Origin: Lawsonibacter faecis
GTDB taxonomy: Bacteria; Bacillota; Clostridia; Oscillospirales; Oscillospiraceae
Reading direction: 5' to 3'
DNA: 64,000 nucleotides
Assembly: GCF_014287675.1 (NCBI RefSeq)
Contig: NZ_JACOPQ010000015.1
Location: 43,174-107,173, forward strand
Every line of letters starts with the position of its first letter. Position 1 is the first letter of the stretch. The notes beneath the pieces were generated by a model that saw only the letters and a list, made by a program, of their open reading frames with translations, was not told where the DNA came from and ran no database searches. A program made the translations under genes and the position numbers. Of this stretch, positions 16,805-25,107 are shown piece by piece.

Positions 16805-17869
16805 ATGGCGAAAACCGTCGACGGCCGCGTGGCCTACGCCGACCTGCTGCGGGTGCTGGCCACCTTCGGGGTCGTGGTAATCCACGTGTGCAGCATCTGG
16901 TTTTACGACGTGGGGGTAAGCTCCGCCGCCTGGTCGGTGTACAATGTGTACGACGGCCTGGTGCGCTGGTGTGTGCCCCTCTTTGTCATGCTCTCGGGTA
17001 TGTTCATGCTGGACCCCAAGAAGGGCCTCACGCTGCCGGGCCTCTTTTTCAGGAATATCCTGCGGGTCTGCACGGCCCTGGTGGTCTGGGGCGCGCTGTA
17101 CGCCATTGCGGATTTTGGCCGGGTGGGCGGGCGCTTCACCTGGGATGGCATTCTCTCCGCCCTCAGAAGCGCCCTGCTGGGCAACACCCACTACCACCTG
17201 TGGTTCCTCTATGTCATTCTGGGGCTCTATCTGGTCACGCCCATTCTCCGCGCCTTCGTCCACGGGGCCGGCCGGAGGGATTTCCACTACTTTTTCATTC
17301 TCTGCTTTGTGGTGGCCTTCCTGCTGCCCACCCTGCTCCAGTTCCGGCCCAGCCAGACGGTCTCCACCTACCTGGCCCGGCTGAACCTCCACATGGTCAT
17401 GGGCTACGTGGGGTTTTACGTGGCGGGGTACTACCTGAGGACCTATTCCCTGGGGCGGCTGGCAGAGGTCATTATCTACATCCTGGGCGTGGCCGGCGGC
17501 GCTGCGACGGTGTGGGGCACGTCGGCCCTCTCCCAAAAGACGGGGAGTCTGGTGGGCACTCTCTACGACTACATGACCCCCAACGTGGCCGCCATGGCGG
17601 TGGCGGTTTTTGTGCTCTTCCGCTACCTTCTGGGGGTCAGCGATGAGCGCGGCCGCCGCAGGAGCCTGGCCGGGATCGCCAAGGTCACCTTCGGCATCTA
17701 TCTGGTCCACGACTTCTTCATCACCCTTTTCCGCCATTTCGGCCTTACCGCCCTTCCCATCCCCCCGGTGGCCGCAGTGCCGCTGATGACGGCGCTGGTC
17801 TTCCTCTGTTCCTTCGCCGCGGCGTGGGTCATCGGCAGGATTCCCTTTGTGGGCAAGTATTTGACCTAG
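16805..17869 (+). CDS. Acyltransferase 3 family membrane protein
   Basis: A 354-residue integral membrane protein with about ten hydrophobic helices. The first helix holds YADLLRVLATFGVVVIHVCS, with the arginine and histidine conserved in the OafA/WecH/NodX acyltransferase-3 family. It would move acetyl or acyl groups onto surface polysaccharide or lipid precursors. It follows the VOC gene by 3 bp and precedes an MBOAT protein and a DHHW protein, together an O-acylation set. The acceptor is unknown. Confidence 0.85.
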   Translation: MAKTVDGRVAYADLLRVLATFGVVVIHVCSIWFYDVGVSSAAWSVYNVYDGLVRWCVPLFVMLSGMFMLDPKKGLTLPGLFFRNILRVCTALVVWGALYAIADFGRVGGRFTWDGILSALRSALLGNTHYHLWFLYVILGLYLVTPILRAFVHGAGRRDFHYFFILCFVVAFLLPTLLQFRPSQTVSTYLARLNLHMVMGYVGFYVAGYYLRTYSLGRLAEVIIYILGVAGGAATVWGTSALSQKTGSLVGTLYDYMTPNVAAMAVAVFVLFRYLLGVSDERGRRRSLAGIAKVTFGIYLVHDFFITLFRHFGLTALPIPPVAAVPLMTALVFLCSFAAAWVIGRIPFVGKYLT

Positions 17870-17953
17870 GCCTTGTTTGATAAACGTCAACACGGCCAAT
17901 CGGCCCAAACCGCGCGCTGCCCGTATTCTCTCTCTTGAAGGAGAACCTCTCTT

Positions 17954-19375
17954 ATGCTGTTTTCCAGTTCCATCTTTCTGTTCGTCTTCCTGCCGGTGGT
18001 GCTCTTGTGCTACTATCTGCCCTTCCGGGGACACAGGCAGGGGCAGAACATACTGCTTCTGGCGGCCTCCCTGCTGTTCTACGCCTTCGGGGAACCCTGG
18101 TTCGTCTTCGTGATGATCGCCTCCATCCTGGCAAACTACGGCTTCGGCCTGTGGGTGGACGCCGCGCGGCGAAAGGGCTGGAGCCGCAGGCTCCCCATCG
18201 TGTGCACGGTGGTCTTCAACATGTCCATCTTCTTCGTATTCAAGTACCTGGTGTTTGTGCTGACCAACCTGAACCTGCTGGGCTTCCAGTTCATGATCCC
18301 GGTCATCGAGCTGCCCATCGGCATCTCCTTCTTCACCTTCCAGGCCATGAGCTACGTGCTGGATGTGAGCCGTGGAGACGCCCCGGTCCAGCGCTCCCCC
18401 TTCAAGGTGGGGCTCTATGTCTCCCTCTTCCCCCAGCTCATCGCCGGTCCCATCGTCCGGTACACCACGATTGCGGACGAGATCGACGGGCGGAGAGAGA
18501 CCTGGGCGGACTTCTCCTCGGGTGTGTCCCGCTTTCTTGTGGGACTGGGGAAAAAGGTCCTGCTCTCCAATCAGCTTGCCGTGGTGGCGGACACTGCCTT
18601 CGGCGGCGGCGCGCCCTCCTCGGTGGCCTTTGGGTGGCTTGGCGCGGTGTGCTACATCCTTCAGCTCTACTACGATTTCTCCGGCTACTCCGACATGGCC
18701 ATCGGCCTGGGCCGCATGTTCGGCTTTCACTTCCTGGAGAACTTCAACTACCCCTATATCTCCACCTCCATCAGCGAGTTCTGGCGGCGGTGGCATATCT
18801 CATTGACCACCTGGTTCCGGGACTACGTCTACTTCCCCCTGGGCGGAAGCAGAATGGACAGGCAGTGGAAGGTGGCCCGGAATCTCTTCGTGGTGTGGCT
18901 CCTCACGGGTATCTGGCACGGGGCCAACTGGACCTACATCGTGTGGGGGCTTTTGAACTACGGCCTTCTGATGTGGGAGAAATATGGGGGGCTGGGCAAA
19001 GGCTGGCCCAAGTTCTGGGGCTGGCTCTATACCTTCACGGCCTTCGTCCTCACCTGCGTGGTCTTCCGGTCAGACTCCCTGGCCGCGGCGGGGCGCTACT
19101 TCCAGGTGCTCTTTCACCTGGGCGGCGGAATTGCCGGTTTTTCCGGGCAGTTCTTCCTCTATCTGCGGGAGTACGCCCTCTTCATCGTGGCCGCGGCCCT
19201 CTGCGCCGCGCCCATCGGGACCTGGCTGCGGGGGAAGGTCGGCTCGCTCCGAAGCGGCGCTCTGCTGCCCGCCTGGGACGCCCTCTCCGGCGTTTGTCTG
19301 ATGGCGATTTTCCTGCTGTCGGTCTGCTTCATCGTCAAGGGGACCTATAACCCCTTCATCTACTTCAACTTTTAA
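17954..19375 (+). CDS. MBOAT-family O-acyltransferase (AlgI/DltB-like)
   Basis: A 473-residue membrane-bound O-acyltransferase with about eleven helices. The catalytic histidine is His322 in TGIWHGANWTYIVWG; the FWRRWHISLTTWFRDYVY segment is the other family hallmark. Such proteins pass acetyl groups across the membrane, for alginate, peptidoglycan or exopolysaccharide modification. AAGGAG precedes the ATG by 10 bp. The DHHW gene begins 9 bp downstream, the usual AlgI plus AlgJ/AlgX pairing. No dlt genes are present, so teichoic acid D-alanylation is unlikely. Confidence 0.92.
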   Translation: MLFSSSIFLFVFLPVVLLCYYLPFRGHRQGQNILLLAASLLFYAFGEPWFVFVMIASILANYGFGLWVDAARRKGWSRRLPIVCTVVFNMSIFFVFKYLVFVLTNLNLLGFQFMIPVIELPIGISFFTFQAMSYVLDVSRGDAPVQRSPFKVGLYVSLFPQLIAGPIVRYTTIADEIDGRRETWADFSSGVSRFLVGLGKKVLLSNQLAVVADTAFGGGAPSSVAFGWLGAVCYILQLYYDFSGYSDMAIGLGRMFGFHFLENFNYPYISTSISEFWRRWHISLTTWFRDYVYFPLGGSRMDRQWKVARNLFVVWLLTGIWHGANWTYIVWGLLNYGLLMWEKYGGLGKGWPKFWGWLYTFTAFVLTCVVFRSDSLAAAGRYFQVLFHLGGGIAGFSGQFFLYLREYALFIVAAALCAAPIGTWLRGKVGSLRSGALLPAWDALSGVCLMAIFLLSVCFIVKGTYNPFIYFNF

Positions 19376-19384
19376 GGGGGCGGA

Positions 19385-20617
19385 ATGATGAAACGCAAGC
19401 ACAGTATGACCGCCGTCCTCTTCCTGGCCGGGCTGCTGGCCGGGCTGTTGATTCTGGCCAGCTCCTTCTTCGGCCAGGAGGGCAAGCTGGAGACCCTGCT
19501 CAAGAACTTTGTCCGCAGCGGAGATGTGACGGCCCTGGTCACCGGGGCGGAGGGTGCCGCCAACCAGGATTTGGACCGCTCCCACTTTTTCATCCAGCTC
19601 TTCGGCGGCGTGCAGCGGCTCATGGGCCGCAGGGCCATCGTGGATATGGCAGAAGCGGACTATACCGTGGTCAAGATGGACGACGGGGCGCTGACCTTTG
19701 AGAACCTGAGCCGGGAGCCGGTGGACGTCACCCCCCACGGCGAGGCACTGGTCCAGCTCGACCGGGCGCTGCGAGACCAGTTCGACCTGCCCCTGCTCTA
19801 TATCCAGGCCCCCCAGAAGGCCAGCAATGACGCCCTGCCCACCGGCGTCACCGACTACGGCAACGGCTATGCCGACAGTCTGCTGTCCGTGCTGGCGGAA
19901 AATGGCGTGGACTATCTCGATCTGCGCCCCGGCATGGAGGCTGCGGCGGCGCAGCCGGACGCCCCCGCCTTCTTCTTCCGCACCGACCACCACTGGACGC
20001 CGGAGGGCGGCTTTGCGGGGTATCAGATTCTGAGCCGATGCCTGGACGAGCACTACGGCATGGAGGCTCCGGCCCTCTTCACCGACCCGGACAGCTACGA
20101 GAAAATGGTCTATGAGGACTACTTCCTGGGCAGCCAGGGCAAGCGGGTAGGCACCCTCTACGCCGGGACCGACGACATCACCCTCTGGAAGCCCAAGTTC
20201 GAGACCAGCTTCACCTACTCCGTGCCCCTCAACGCCATTGAGCGGACAGGCCCCTTTGAGGAGTCCCTCCTCTTCCCGGAGCGGGTGGCGGAGAGGGACT
20301 ACTTCGGCGGCAACCCCTACACCCTCTATGCCGGCGGGGACTATAACCTGGCCCGCATGACCAACCACTTCAACCCGGACGGACCCCGGATTCTCCTCAT
20401 CCGGGACTCCTACTCCTGCGTTCTGGCCCCCTTCCTGGCGCTGAACTGCTCGGAGGTCGTCACCATCGATCTGCGCTACTTCAAGGAAAATGTGCTGGAC
20501 TATATCGAGTGGCTGGACCCGGATCTGGTGTGCGTCATGTATACCGCCAGTTCCACCCGCCTGCCGGAGCTGTTCCAGTTCTTCGGCGCGGAGGAAAAGC
20601 CCGGATTTCGATATTAG
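19385..20617 (+). CDS. DHHW/AlgJ-like SGNH O-acetyltransferase partner
   Basis: A 410-residue protein with one N-terminal signal anchor (residues 8-29) and an extracytoplasmic domain. The signature TDHHWTPEGG (residues 200-209) defines the DHHW family, related to AlgJ/AlgX. A later IRDSYS holds the likely catalytic serine. It would receive acetyl groups from the MBOAT partner and place them on a secreted polymer. Two adjacent ATGs (19385, 19388) follow AGGGGGCGG; the first is used. The TAG stop lies inside the left arm of a MITE-like repeat, so the repeat may have set the present C-terminus. Confidence 0.86.
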   Translation: MMKRKHSMTAVLFLAGLLAGLLILASSFFGQEGKLETLLKNFVRSGDVTALVTGAEGAANQDLDRSHFFIQLFGGVQRLMGRRAIVDMAEADYTVVKMDDGALTFENLSREPVDVTPHGEALVQLDRALRDQFDLPLLYIQAPQKASNDALPTGVTDYGNGYADSLLSVLAENGVDYLDLRPGMEAAAAQPDAPAFFFRTDHHWTPEGGFAGYQILSRCLDEHYGMEAPALFTDPDSYEKMVYEDYFLGSQGKRVGTLYAGTDDITLWKPKFETSFTYSVPLNAIERTGPFEESLLFPERVAERDYFGGNPYTLYAGGDYNLARMTNHFNPDGPRILLIRDSYSCVLAPFLALNCSEVVTIDLRYFKENVLDYIEWLDPDLVCVMYTASSTRLPELFQFFGAEEKPGFRY

Positions 20618-20724
20618 GTTATACCTGAAACGTCCAGGCGGCGCGTCTATCGGCGGAAACCGCGTCCTGCCGTACCATTTTTCCTTGGAATCCACACCAC
20701 TCCGACGTTTCAGATACACCCTAA
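20614..20724. repeat. MITE-like element with 21-bp terminal inverted repeats
   Basis: TTAGGTTATACCTGAAACGTC (first 20 nt shown at 20614-20633) is matched by the reverse complement at 20704-20724, with three mismatches. The 111-bp unit is bounded by TA at both ends and has internal short hairpins and no ORF. TA-flanked termini are usual for IS630/mariner-derived miniature elements. The left arm contains the stop codon of the DHHW gene. Confidence 0.5.
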
Positions 20725-20799
20725 AGGAAATTCCGAGTTTACGGCCCTGTTCCTTTTCATTTTACCATACTCTTTTCACACTTCATTGGGGGTGCCCTT

Positions 20800-22017
20800 T
20801 TGGACCACACCAACTCCATGCCCTCCGTCCGGCGGCTGGACCTGCAGTACATCGTCATGCAGGCGGCCTACTGGGCCATGTTCGCGGGTATCTGCGCCTA
20901 TCAGGCCGCGCTGCTGCAGCAGCGCGGCTTCTCCAACAGCGACGTGGGGCTGCTCATCGCCGTGCGCTGTCTGGCGGGCATCGTCTGCCAGCCCCTGCTG
21001 GGCGGCTTTGCCGACCGGCATCCCGGCATCCCCCTCAAGCACATCGTCTCCGCCTCACTGGCGCTCTCCCTCGTGGTGGGCCTCCTCTTCACGGCCATGC
21101 CCATGGGTATGGCCGGAACCGTGGCGGTCTTCGTCATCCTGGGCGGCTTTGAGATCTCTGCCTACCCGCTGATGGACGCCATGGCTATCCAGTTCATCAA
21201 CGCCGGGGTCCCCATCCGGTACAGCCTGGGCAGGGGCATCGGCTCCATGGCCTACGCCCTCACCTGCGTGGTGCTGGGGCTCCAGGTGGCCCGCTGGGGG
21301 GTGGAGAGCACCCTTATCACCCACGCGGGACTGGTGGTGCTGGTCATCGCACTGGTGTGTACCTATCCAGCCTTCCACGCTGCGCCCGCCCCCGCCGGTG
21401 CTCCGGCGGAGAAGCCCCATTCGGTGTGGTACCTGCTCAGGAGCAATCCCCGCTTTACGCTGATGCTGGCGGCGATTCTGCTGGGACTCACCGCCTGCCT
21501 GCCCATGAGCAACTTCCTTGTGAACGTCATTGAGAGCCGGGGCGGCACCAGCGCCGATCTGGGCCTGGCCCTGTTCGTCATGGCCGGGTTTGAGATGCCC
21601 ACCGCCTTTTTCTTCCAGAAGCTCCTGCGCCGCCTGGGCAGCGGCAGGCTCATCCTCATCAGCATGATTTTTACCACCCTGAAGGCCGCGGCGCTCTTCT
21701 TCGCCTTCAACATGCTGGGGGTCATGCTGGCCCAGCCCCTGCAGATGCTGGGCTACGGACTCTTCACCCCCGCGTCGGTCTTCTTTGTCAACGAGTCGGT
21801 GCCCGAGGCCGACCGGGTCCGGGGGCAGACGGTGATGATGGTCGCCTCCAACGGCATGGGCGGGATGCTGGGCAGCTATATCTCCGGCCGGGCGCTGGAC
21901 ATCGGCAGCGCGCTCCCCGTTGGCGGGGCGAACCTGATGCTCCTGTGCTGCATCGCGCTGGGCGGGGCGTCGATCGTCCTCGCGCTGCTGGCGCTGAAAG
22001 TAAACGGTAAAAAGTAA
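20800..22017 (+). CDS. MFS transporter (MFS_1-like / LacY-type)
   Basis: A 405-residue major facilitator with twelve hydrophobic helices. The first helix region (LQYIVMQAAYWAMFAGICAY) and the loop FADRHPGIPLK between helices 2 and 3 fit the MFS_1-like/PPP subgroup related to nucleoside and sugar symporters. The start is TTG at 20800, 7 bp after GGGGGTG; the first in-frame ATG at 20818 is too far from that site. Its C-terminus (KVNGKK) is encoded by an A-rich repeat arm. Substrate unknown. A strong terminator follows. Confidence 0.86.
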   Translation: MDHTNSMPSVRRLDLQYIVMQAAYWAMFAGICAYQAALLQQRGFSNSDVGLLIAVRCLAGIVCQPLLGGFADRHPGIPLKHIVSASLALSLVVGLLFTAMPMGMAGTVAVFVILGGFEISAYPLMDAMAIQFINAGVPIRYSLGRGIGSMAYALTCVVLGLQVARWGVESTLITHAGLVVLVIALVCTYPAFHAAPAPAGAPAEKPHSVWYLLRSNPRFTLMLAAILLGLTACLPMSNFLVNVIESRGGTSADLGLALFVMAGFEMPTAFFFQKLLRRLGSGRLILISMIFTTLKAAALFFAFNMLGVMLAQPLQMLGYGLFTPASVFFVNESVPEADRVRGQTVMMVASNGMGGMLGSYISGRALDIGSALPVGGANLMLLCCIALGGASIVLALLALKVNGKK

Positions 22018-22140
22018 AAAGCTGAATGGAACCACATCCACAGCAAAAATAAGCCGCCCGGGAGACAAAGAGTCTCCCGGGCGGCTTATTTGGGGTTCAG
22101 GCCCCTTCGGGCACAGGTTTTTACTTTTTACTTTTTGCCT
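22006..22140. repeat. A-rich inverted arms flanking a terminator
   Basis: GGTAAAAAGTAAAAAG (22006-22021) on one side and TTTTTACTTTTTACTTTTTG (22118-22136) on the other face each other across the terminator. They encode the lysine-rich ends of both convergent genes. A near-identical arm pair lies at 46531-46576. Confidence 0.4.
22051..22087. terminator. Strong bidirectional terminator
   Basis: AAGCCGCCCGGGAGAC (22051-22066) and GTCTCCCGGGCGGCTT (22072-22087), 16 bp perfect, between convergent genes; T-rich on both exits (ATTTGG and ATTTTTGC). Confidence 0.88.
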
Positions 22141-23056
22141 TTTCTCCCCGCCGCTTGCGCTTTTCGTACTCCCTGGTCCCTTTTCGTATATCAAGCGGGA
22201 TTACAACATGTCGAAACAGCTTCGAGCCCTCGTCGATATAGGTGCCGTAGAACGGGATCTCCCGCAGCCGCTGCCCCGGACTTGTGACGGCAAGCTCAAA
22301 TAAGCCTATCTCCCTGTCCTCAAAACGGATGGCATGGCCATTGGGCAGATAGACCCCGGACTGCCCCGCCAGCTTGAAGTCCTTCATCAGCAGCCCCGTG
22401 ATTCCCGCCATGCGGTCCACCGCGCCAATCGCATTGCAGAAGACGACGGGGACCCCAAAGGCCGCGGCGTAGGTACTGCCCAAAAAATCGATTTTTACTC
22501 TGTTTTCGCCTCTGACCCTCCCGCTGCCGTCCACCGACATTGCCCAGGCGTGGGGCATCAGGATCAGGTCCGGCTTCTCTTCTTTGATGCTCTCATAAAA
22601 GCACTCTCTATGTGCGTCGAAGCAGATTGCCACCGCGATCTTACCCAGCGGGGTTTGAATGATGTGGGGAAATCTGCCCCGCTTGAACAGGTTTGACTCA
22701 GGCTCCTCTTTATAGACGAAGCCGCAGACGCCGTTTTTACACGCTATCAGATAGGCGTTATAGTACTCGCCGCCGGAATGATCGAGATAACCGCAGCCGA
22801 TGTACATTTCGTATTTCTGCGCCATGGAGACCGCCCAGGCCTTTGTCAGCGCCCCTTCCCGCTCCCTATAGTCCCATATCTCCGGGGTGGGGATATAGCC
22901 CGGCGTGGAAAGCTCCGGTAAAATGACAAAATCAACGTCTCTTACCTGCGCCAGAAGCCGCTCGATCATGCATAATCTGTTTTCGATCCCGCGGACTGAA
23001 TTGTCCACTTGAATTGCCGCAAAATGCACAGGCCCGCCCCCTATCCAATGAGACAT
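22121..23056 (-). CDS. Carbon-nitrogen hydrolase (nitrilase superfamily)
   Basis: A 311-residue CN-hydrolase. The catalytic glutamate is in FVILPELSTPGY, a lysine follows in VYKEEPESNLFKRG, and the nucleophile cysteine is in VAICFDAHRE; all three triad regions are present. The ATG at 23056 (MSHWIGGGP) starts the conserved region; GAGG is 11 bp upstream. The last 15 residues (KRKRRGEKAKSKK) are a basic tail encoded by the A-rich repeat arm. First gene after it upstream is the Nudix gene in the same direction. Substrate (amide, nitrile or carbamoyl compound) cannot be told. Confidence 0.86.
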   Translation of the reverse strand: MSHWIGGGPVHFAAIQVDNSVRGIENRLCMIERLLAQVRDVDFVILPELSTPGYIPTPEIWDYREREGALTKAWAVSMAQKYEMYIGCGYLDHSGGEYYNAYLIACKNGVCGFVYKEEPESNLFKRGRFPHIIQTPLGKIAVAICFDAHRECFYESIKEEKPDLILMPHAWAMSVDGSGRVRGENRVKIDFLGSTYAAAFGVPVVFCNAIGAVDRMAGITGLLMKDFKLAGQSGVYLPNGHAIRFEDREIGLFELAVTSPGQRLREIPFYGTYIDEGSKLFRHVVIPLDIRKGTREYEKRKRRGEKAKSKK

Positions 23057-23073
23057 GCCGATCGTTTCCTCTT

Positions 23074-23643
23074 CTATCCCCTGTGAAGCAGCGCCCGGGC
23101 GCGGTCCAGCAGCTTCAGATAGACATAGTCCATCTGCCACTCGTTGGTGATCTCCGTGAGCTTCTCGGCAGGGAGCCATGCCACGTCCGTGTTCTCCCCC
23201 TCCCGGACGGTGAGGCCGTCCGCCTCGTCGGCCACCAGGAGGTAGCTCACGTTCAGGTGCTGGTGGGCGGCGACATACCTGCCCCGCTTCACATGACCCC
23301 ATACGGGCAGGACGTCCAGGCTGGCAATCTCTGTGGAGAGGGGGCGGATATGGGTAATCCCGGTCTCCTCCCAAGCCTCCCGGAGGGCCACGGTCAGAAA
23401 GTCCGGGTCGCCGTCGGCGTGTCCGCCGGTCCAGGCCCAGACTTTGAAGATATTATGGTGGGCCATAAGCACCTTGGTAGCGTCGGCGTTCACCACGAAG
23501 CCGGAGCTGGTCATATGGGCGTACTCATTTTCGCGGGTAAGAACGGTGTCGGGGTAATTTTCAATATACTCCAGGATGATGCGCTTGTCGGTCGCCTCCT
23601 GTTCATCGTGGGGAACAAAGGCGCGGATTTCGTCGGCGTACAT
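23074..23643 (-). CDS. Nudix hydrolase
   Basis: A 189-residue Nudix protein. The box reads GGHADGDPDFLTVALREA followed by WEETG, that is the GX5EX7REUXEEXGU frame with Asp in place of the first Glu, as in the GHADGD subgroup. It likely hydrolyses a nucleoside diphosphate derivative. The ATG at 23643 is five bases from the folA stop, so it is probably co-transcribed with thyA and folA and could act as a nucleotide house-cleaning enzyme. In-frame codons upstream belong to the folA region and are ignored. Confidence 0.87.
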   Translation of the reverse strand: MYADEIRAFVPHDEQEATDKRIILEYIENYPDTVLTRENEYAHMTSSGFVVNADATKVLMAHHNIFKVWAWTGGHADGDPDFLTVALREAWEETGITHIRPLSTEIASLDVLPVWGHVKRGRYVAAHQHLNVSYLLVADEADGLTVREGENTDVAWLPAEKLTEITNEWQMDYVYLKLLDRARALLHRG

Positions 23644-23648
23644 ACGGC

Positions 23649-24128
23649 TCACTTCTTTCTCTGATAGACGGTGTAGTGGAATGTCACGCCGTTTTCCACA
23701 ATGGCCGGCTCCTCTGTGGAACAAACCCAGTCAGGCAGGGCGTCCAGATTGGGGAACCAGGCGTCTGCCGGGTATGCGGCGTGGATTTTGGTCACATAGG
23801 CGGTGTCGCACACGCCCAGCAGGGCGCGGTAGACGCTCTCTCCGCCGATGACAAAGGCGTCCGCCGGACAGGCCGCCAGAGCCTCCCCCATCGTGTGGAG
23901 CACCCTGGCGTTTTCCACTTCAAAGGCCCGGTTGGTGGATAAAATATAGTTCTCCCGGCCCGGCAGGGGTCTTCCGCCCGGGAAGGTCTCCAGGGTCTTA
24001 CGGCCCAGAATGACCGGATGCCCCATTGTGAGGGCCTTAAAGCGCTTTAAATCCGCTGAAATGCGGACCAGGAGCCTGTTTTGATGCCCAATAGCCCAGT
24101 TTTGGTCCACGGCGGCAATCAGATTCAT
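23649..24128 (-). CDS. folA: Dihydrofolate reductase
   Basis: A 159-residue DHFR. N-terminal MNLIAAVDQNWAIGHQNRLL, the LGRKTLETFPG loop and FVIGGESVYRALL match NADPH and folate sites. GGGAGGG precedes the ATG at 24128 by 7 bp. It lies 20 bp after thyA: ThyA converts methylene-THF to DHF, and this enzyme regenerates THF, so pairing is functional. Standard length. The DHFR is of the chromosomal type, and nothing suggests a mobile trimethoprim-resistance gene. Confidence 0.94.
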   Translation of the reverse strand: MNLIAAVDQNWAIGHQNRLLVRISADLKRFKALTMGHPVILGRKTLETFPGGRPLPGRENYILSTNRAFEVENARVLHTMGEALAACPADAFVIGGESVYRALLGVCDTAYVTKIHAAYPADAWFPNLDALPDWVCSTEEPAIVENGVTFHYTVYQRKK

Positions 24129-24148
24129 TCCAGTTCCCTCCCGCTCCG

Positions 24149-24979
24149 TCAAACCGCCACGGGGATACTTACGTCCAGCGGGTGGGACTGATAGCCCTCC
24201 AGTTTCAGGCTGTCCCTGGTAAAGGCGTAGAAATCGGTGACGGAGGTGTCCATCACCAGCCTGGGGGCCTCATAGGGCGTGCGGGCGATGATCTCCTCCA
24301 CGATTGGGACGTGCCGGTCGTAGATATGTGCGTCGGCAATCACGTGGACCAGCTCCCCCGCCTCCAGCCCGGAGACCTGGGCGAGCATGTGCACCAGTGC
24401 TGCGTACTGCATCACGTTCCAACCGTTGGCGGTGAGCATATCCTGGCTGCGTTGGTTGAGGATGGCGTTGAGGGTCTTCCCCGTGACGTTAAAGGTCACG
24501 GACCAGGCGCAGGGGTAGAGGGCCATCTCCGAGAGGTCGTGGTGGTTGTAGAGGCTGGTCATGATCCGCCGGGAGGAGGGGTTGCGCTTCAAATCGTAGA
24601 GCACACGGTCCACCTGGTCCATGTCCCCCTCGGCGTAGTGGTGCTTCACGCCGAGCTGGTAGCCGTAGGCCTTGCCGATGGAGCCGGCCTCGTCCGCCCA
24701 GGCGTCCCAGATGCGGCTTCCCAGGTCGTGGATGTTGTTGGACTTCTTCTGCCAAATCCAGAGGAGCTCGTCCACGCTGCTCTTGAAGGCCATTCTGCGG
24801 ATGGTCTGGACAGGGAACTCGGCGCGCAGGTCGTAGCGGTTCACAATTCCAAAGCGCTTTACCGTATGGGCGCTCTCCCCGTCCGCCCACCTGGGTCGGA
24901 CGGACAAATCGGTATCCCAGGTCCCGTGGGAGAGGATATCTTTACAGTTCTCAATAAACAGTTCATCCGCGCGGCTCAT
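24149..24979 (-). CDS. thyA: Thymidylate synthase ThyA
   Basis: A 276-residue enzyme that methylates dUMP using methylene-tetrahydrofolate. The nucleophile Cys157 is in ALYPCAWSVTFNV, followed by LNQRSQDML (phosphate-binding Arg) and IADAHIYDRH. The conserved N-terminal arginine region and RRIMTSLYN are present. First gene of the thyA-folA-Nudix operon, with its own divergent promoter. Length is slightly above the 264 residues of the Escherichia coli enzyme. Confidence 0.95.
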   Translation of the reverse strand: MSRADELFIENCKDILSHGTWDTDLSVRPRWADGESAHTVKRFGIVNRYDLRAEFPVQTIRRMAFKSSVDELLWIWQKKSNNIHDLGSRIWDAWADEAGSIGKAYGYQLGVKHHYAEGDMDQVDRVLYDLKRNPSSRRIMTSLYNHHDLSEMALYPCAWSVTFNVTGKTLNAILNQRSQDMLTANGWNVMQYAALVHMLAQVSGLEAGELVHVIADAHIYDRHVPIVEEIIARTPYEAPRLVMDTSVTDFYAFTRDSLKLEGYQSHPLDVSIPVAV

Positions 24980-25017
24980 AGGCGTTCCTCCGTATTCGAC
25001 AAAGCTTGTATTGAGGT

Positions 25018-25046
25018 ATCATACCATATTTTTTGTTCCCCCACAA
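25018..25046 (-). promoter_or_regulatory. Promoter of thyA-folA
   Basis: Minus-strand TTGTGG (25041-25046), 17-bp spacer, TATGAT (25018-25023) preceded by TGG (extended -10). Confidence 0.65.
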
Positions 25047-25049
25047 CCG

Positions 25050-25078
25050 TTTACACAGGGTCCTTTTCATGCTAAACT
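25050..25078 (+). promoter_or_regulatory. Divergent promoter of the small membrane gene
   Basis: TTTACA (25050-25055), 17-bp spacer, TAAACT (25073-25078) with TGC upstream. Its -35 lies 4 bp from the thyA -35, so the two promoters compete or share a regulator. Confidence 0.6.
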
Positions 25079-25107
25079 ACTCTCAACGGTCAAGAGGAGG
25101 CGACGGG

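Noticed and set aside
16106..18796. 896-codon minus-strand open frame opposite sdaAA, VOC, acyltransferase and MBOAT genes
   Set aside because: Antisense to four recognised genes; composition is His/Gly/Asp-rich as expected from reversed codons.
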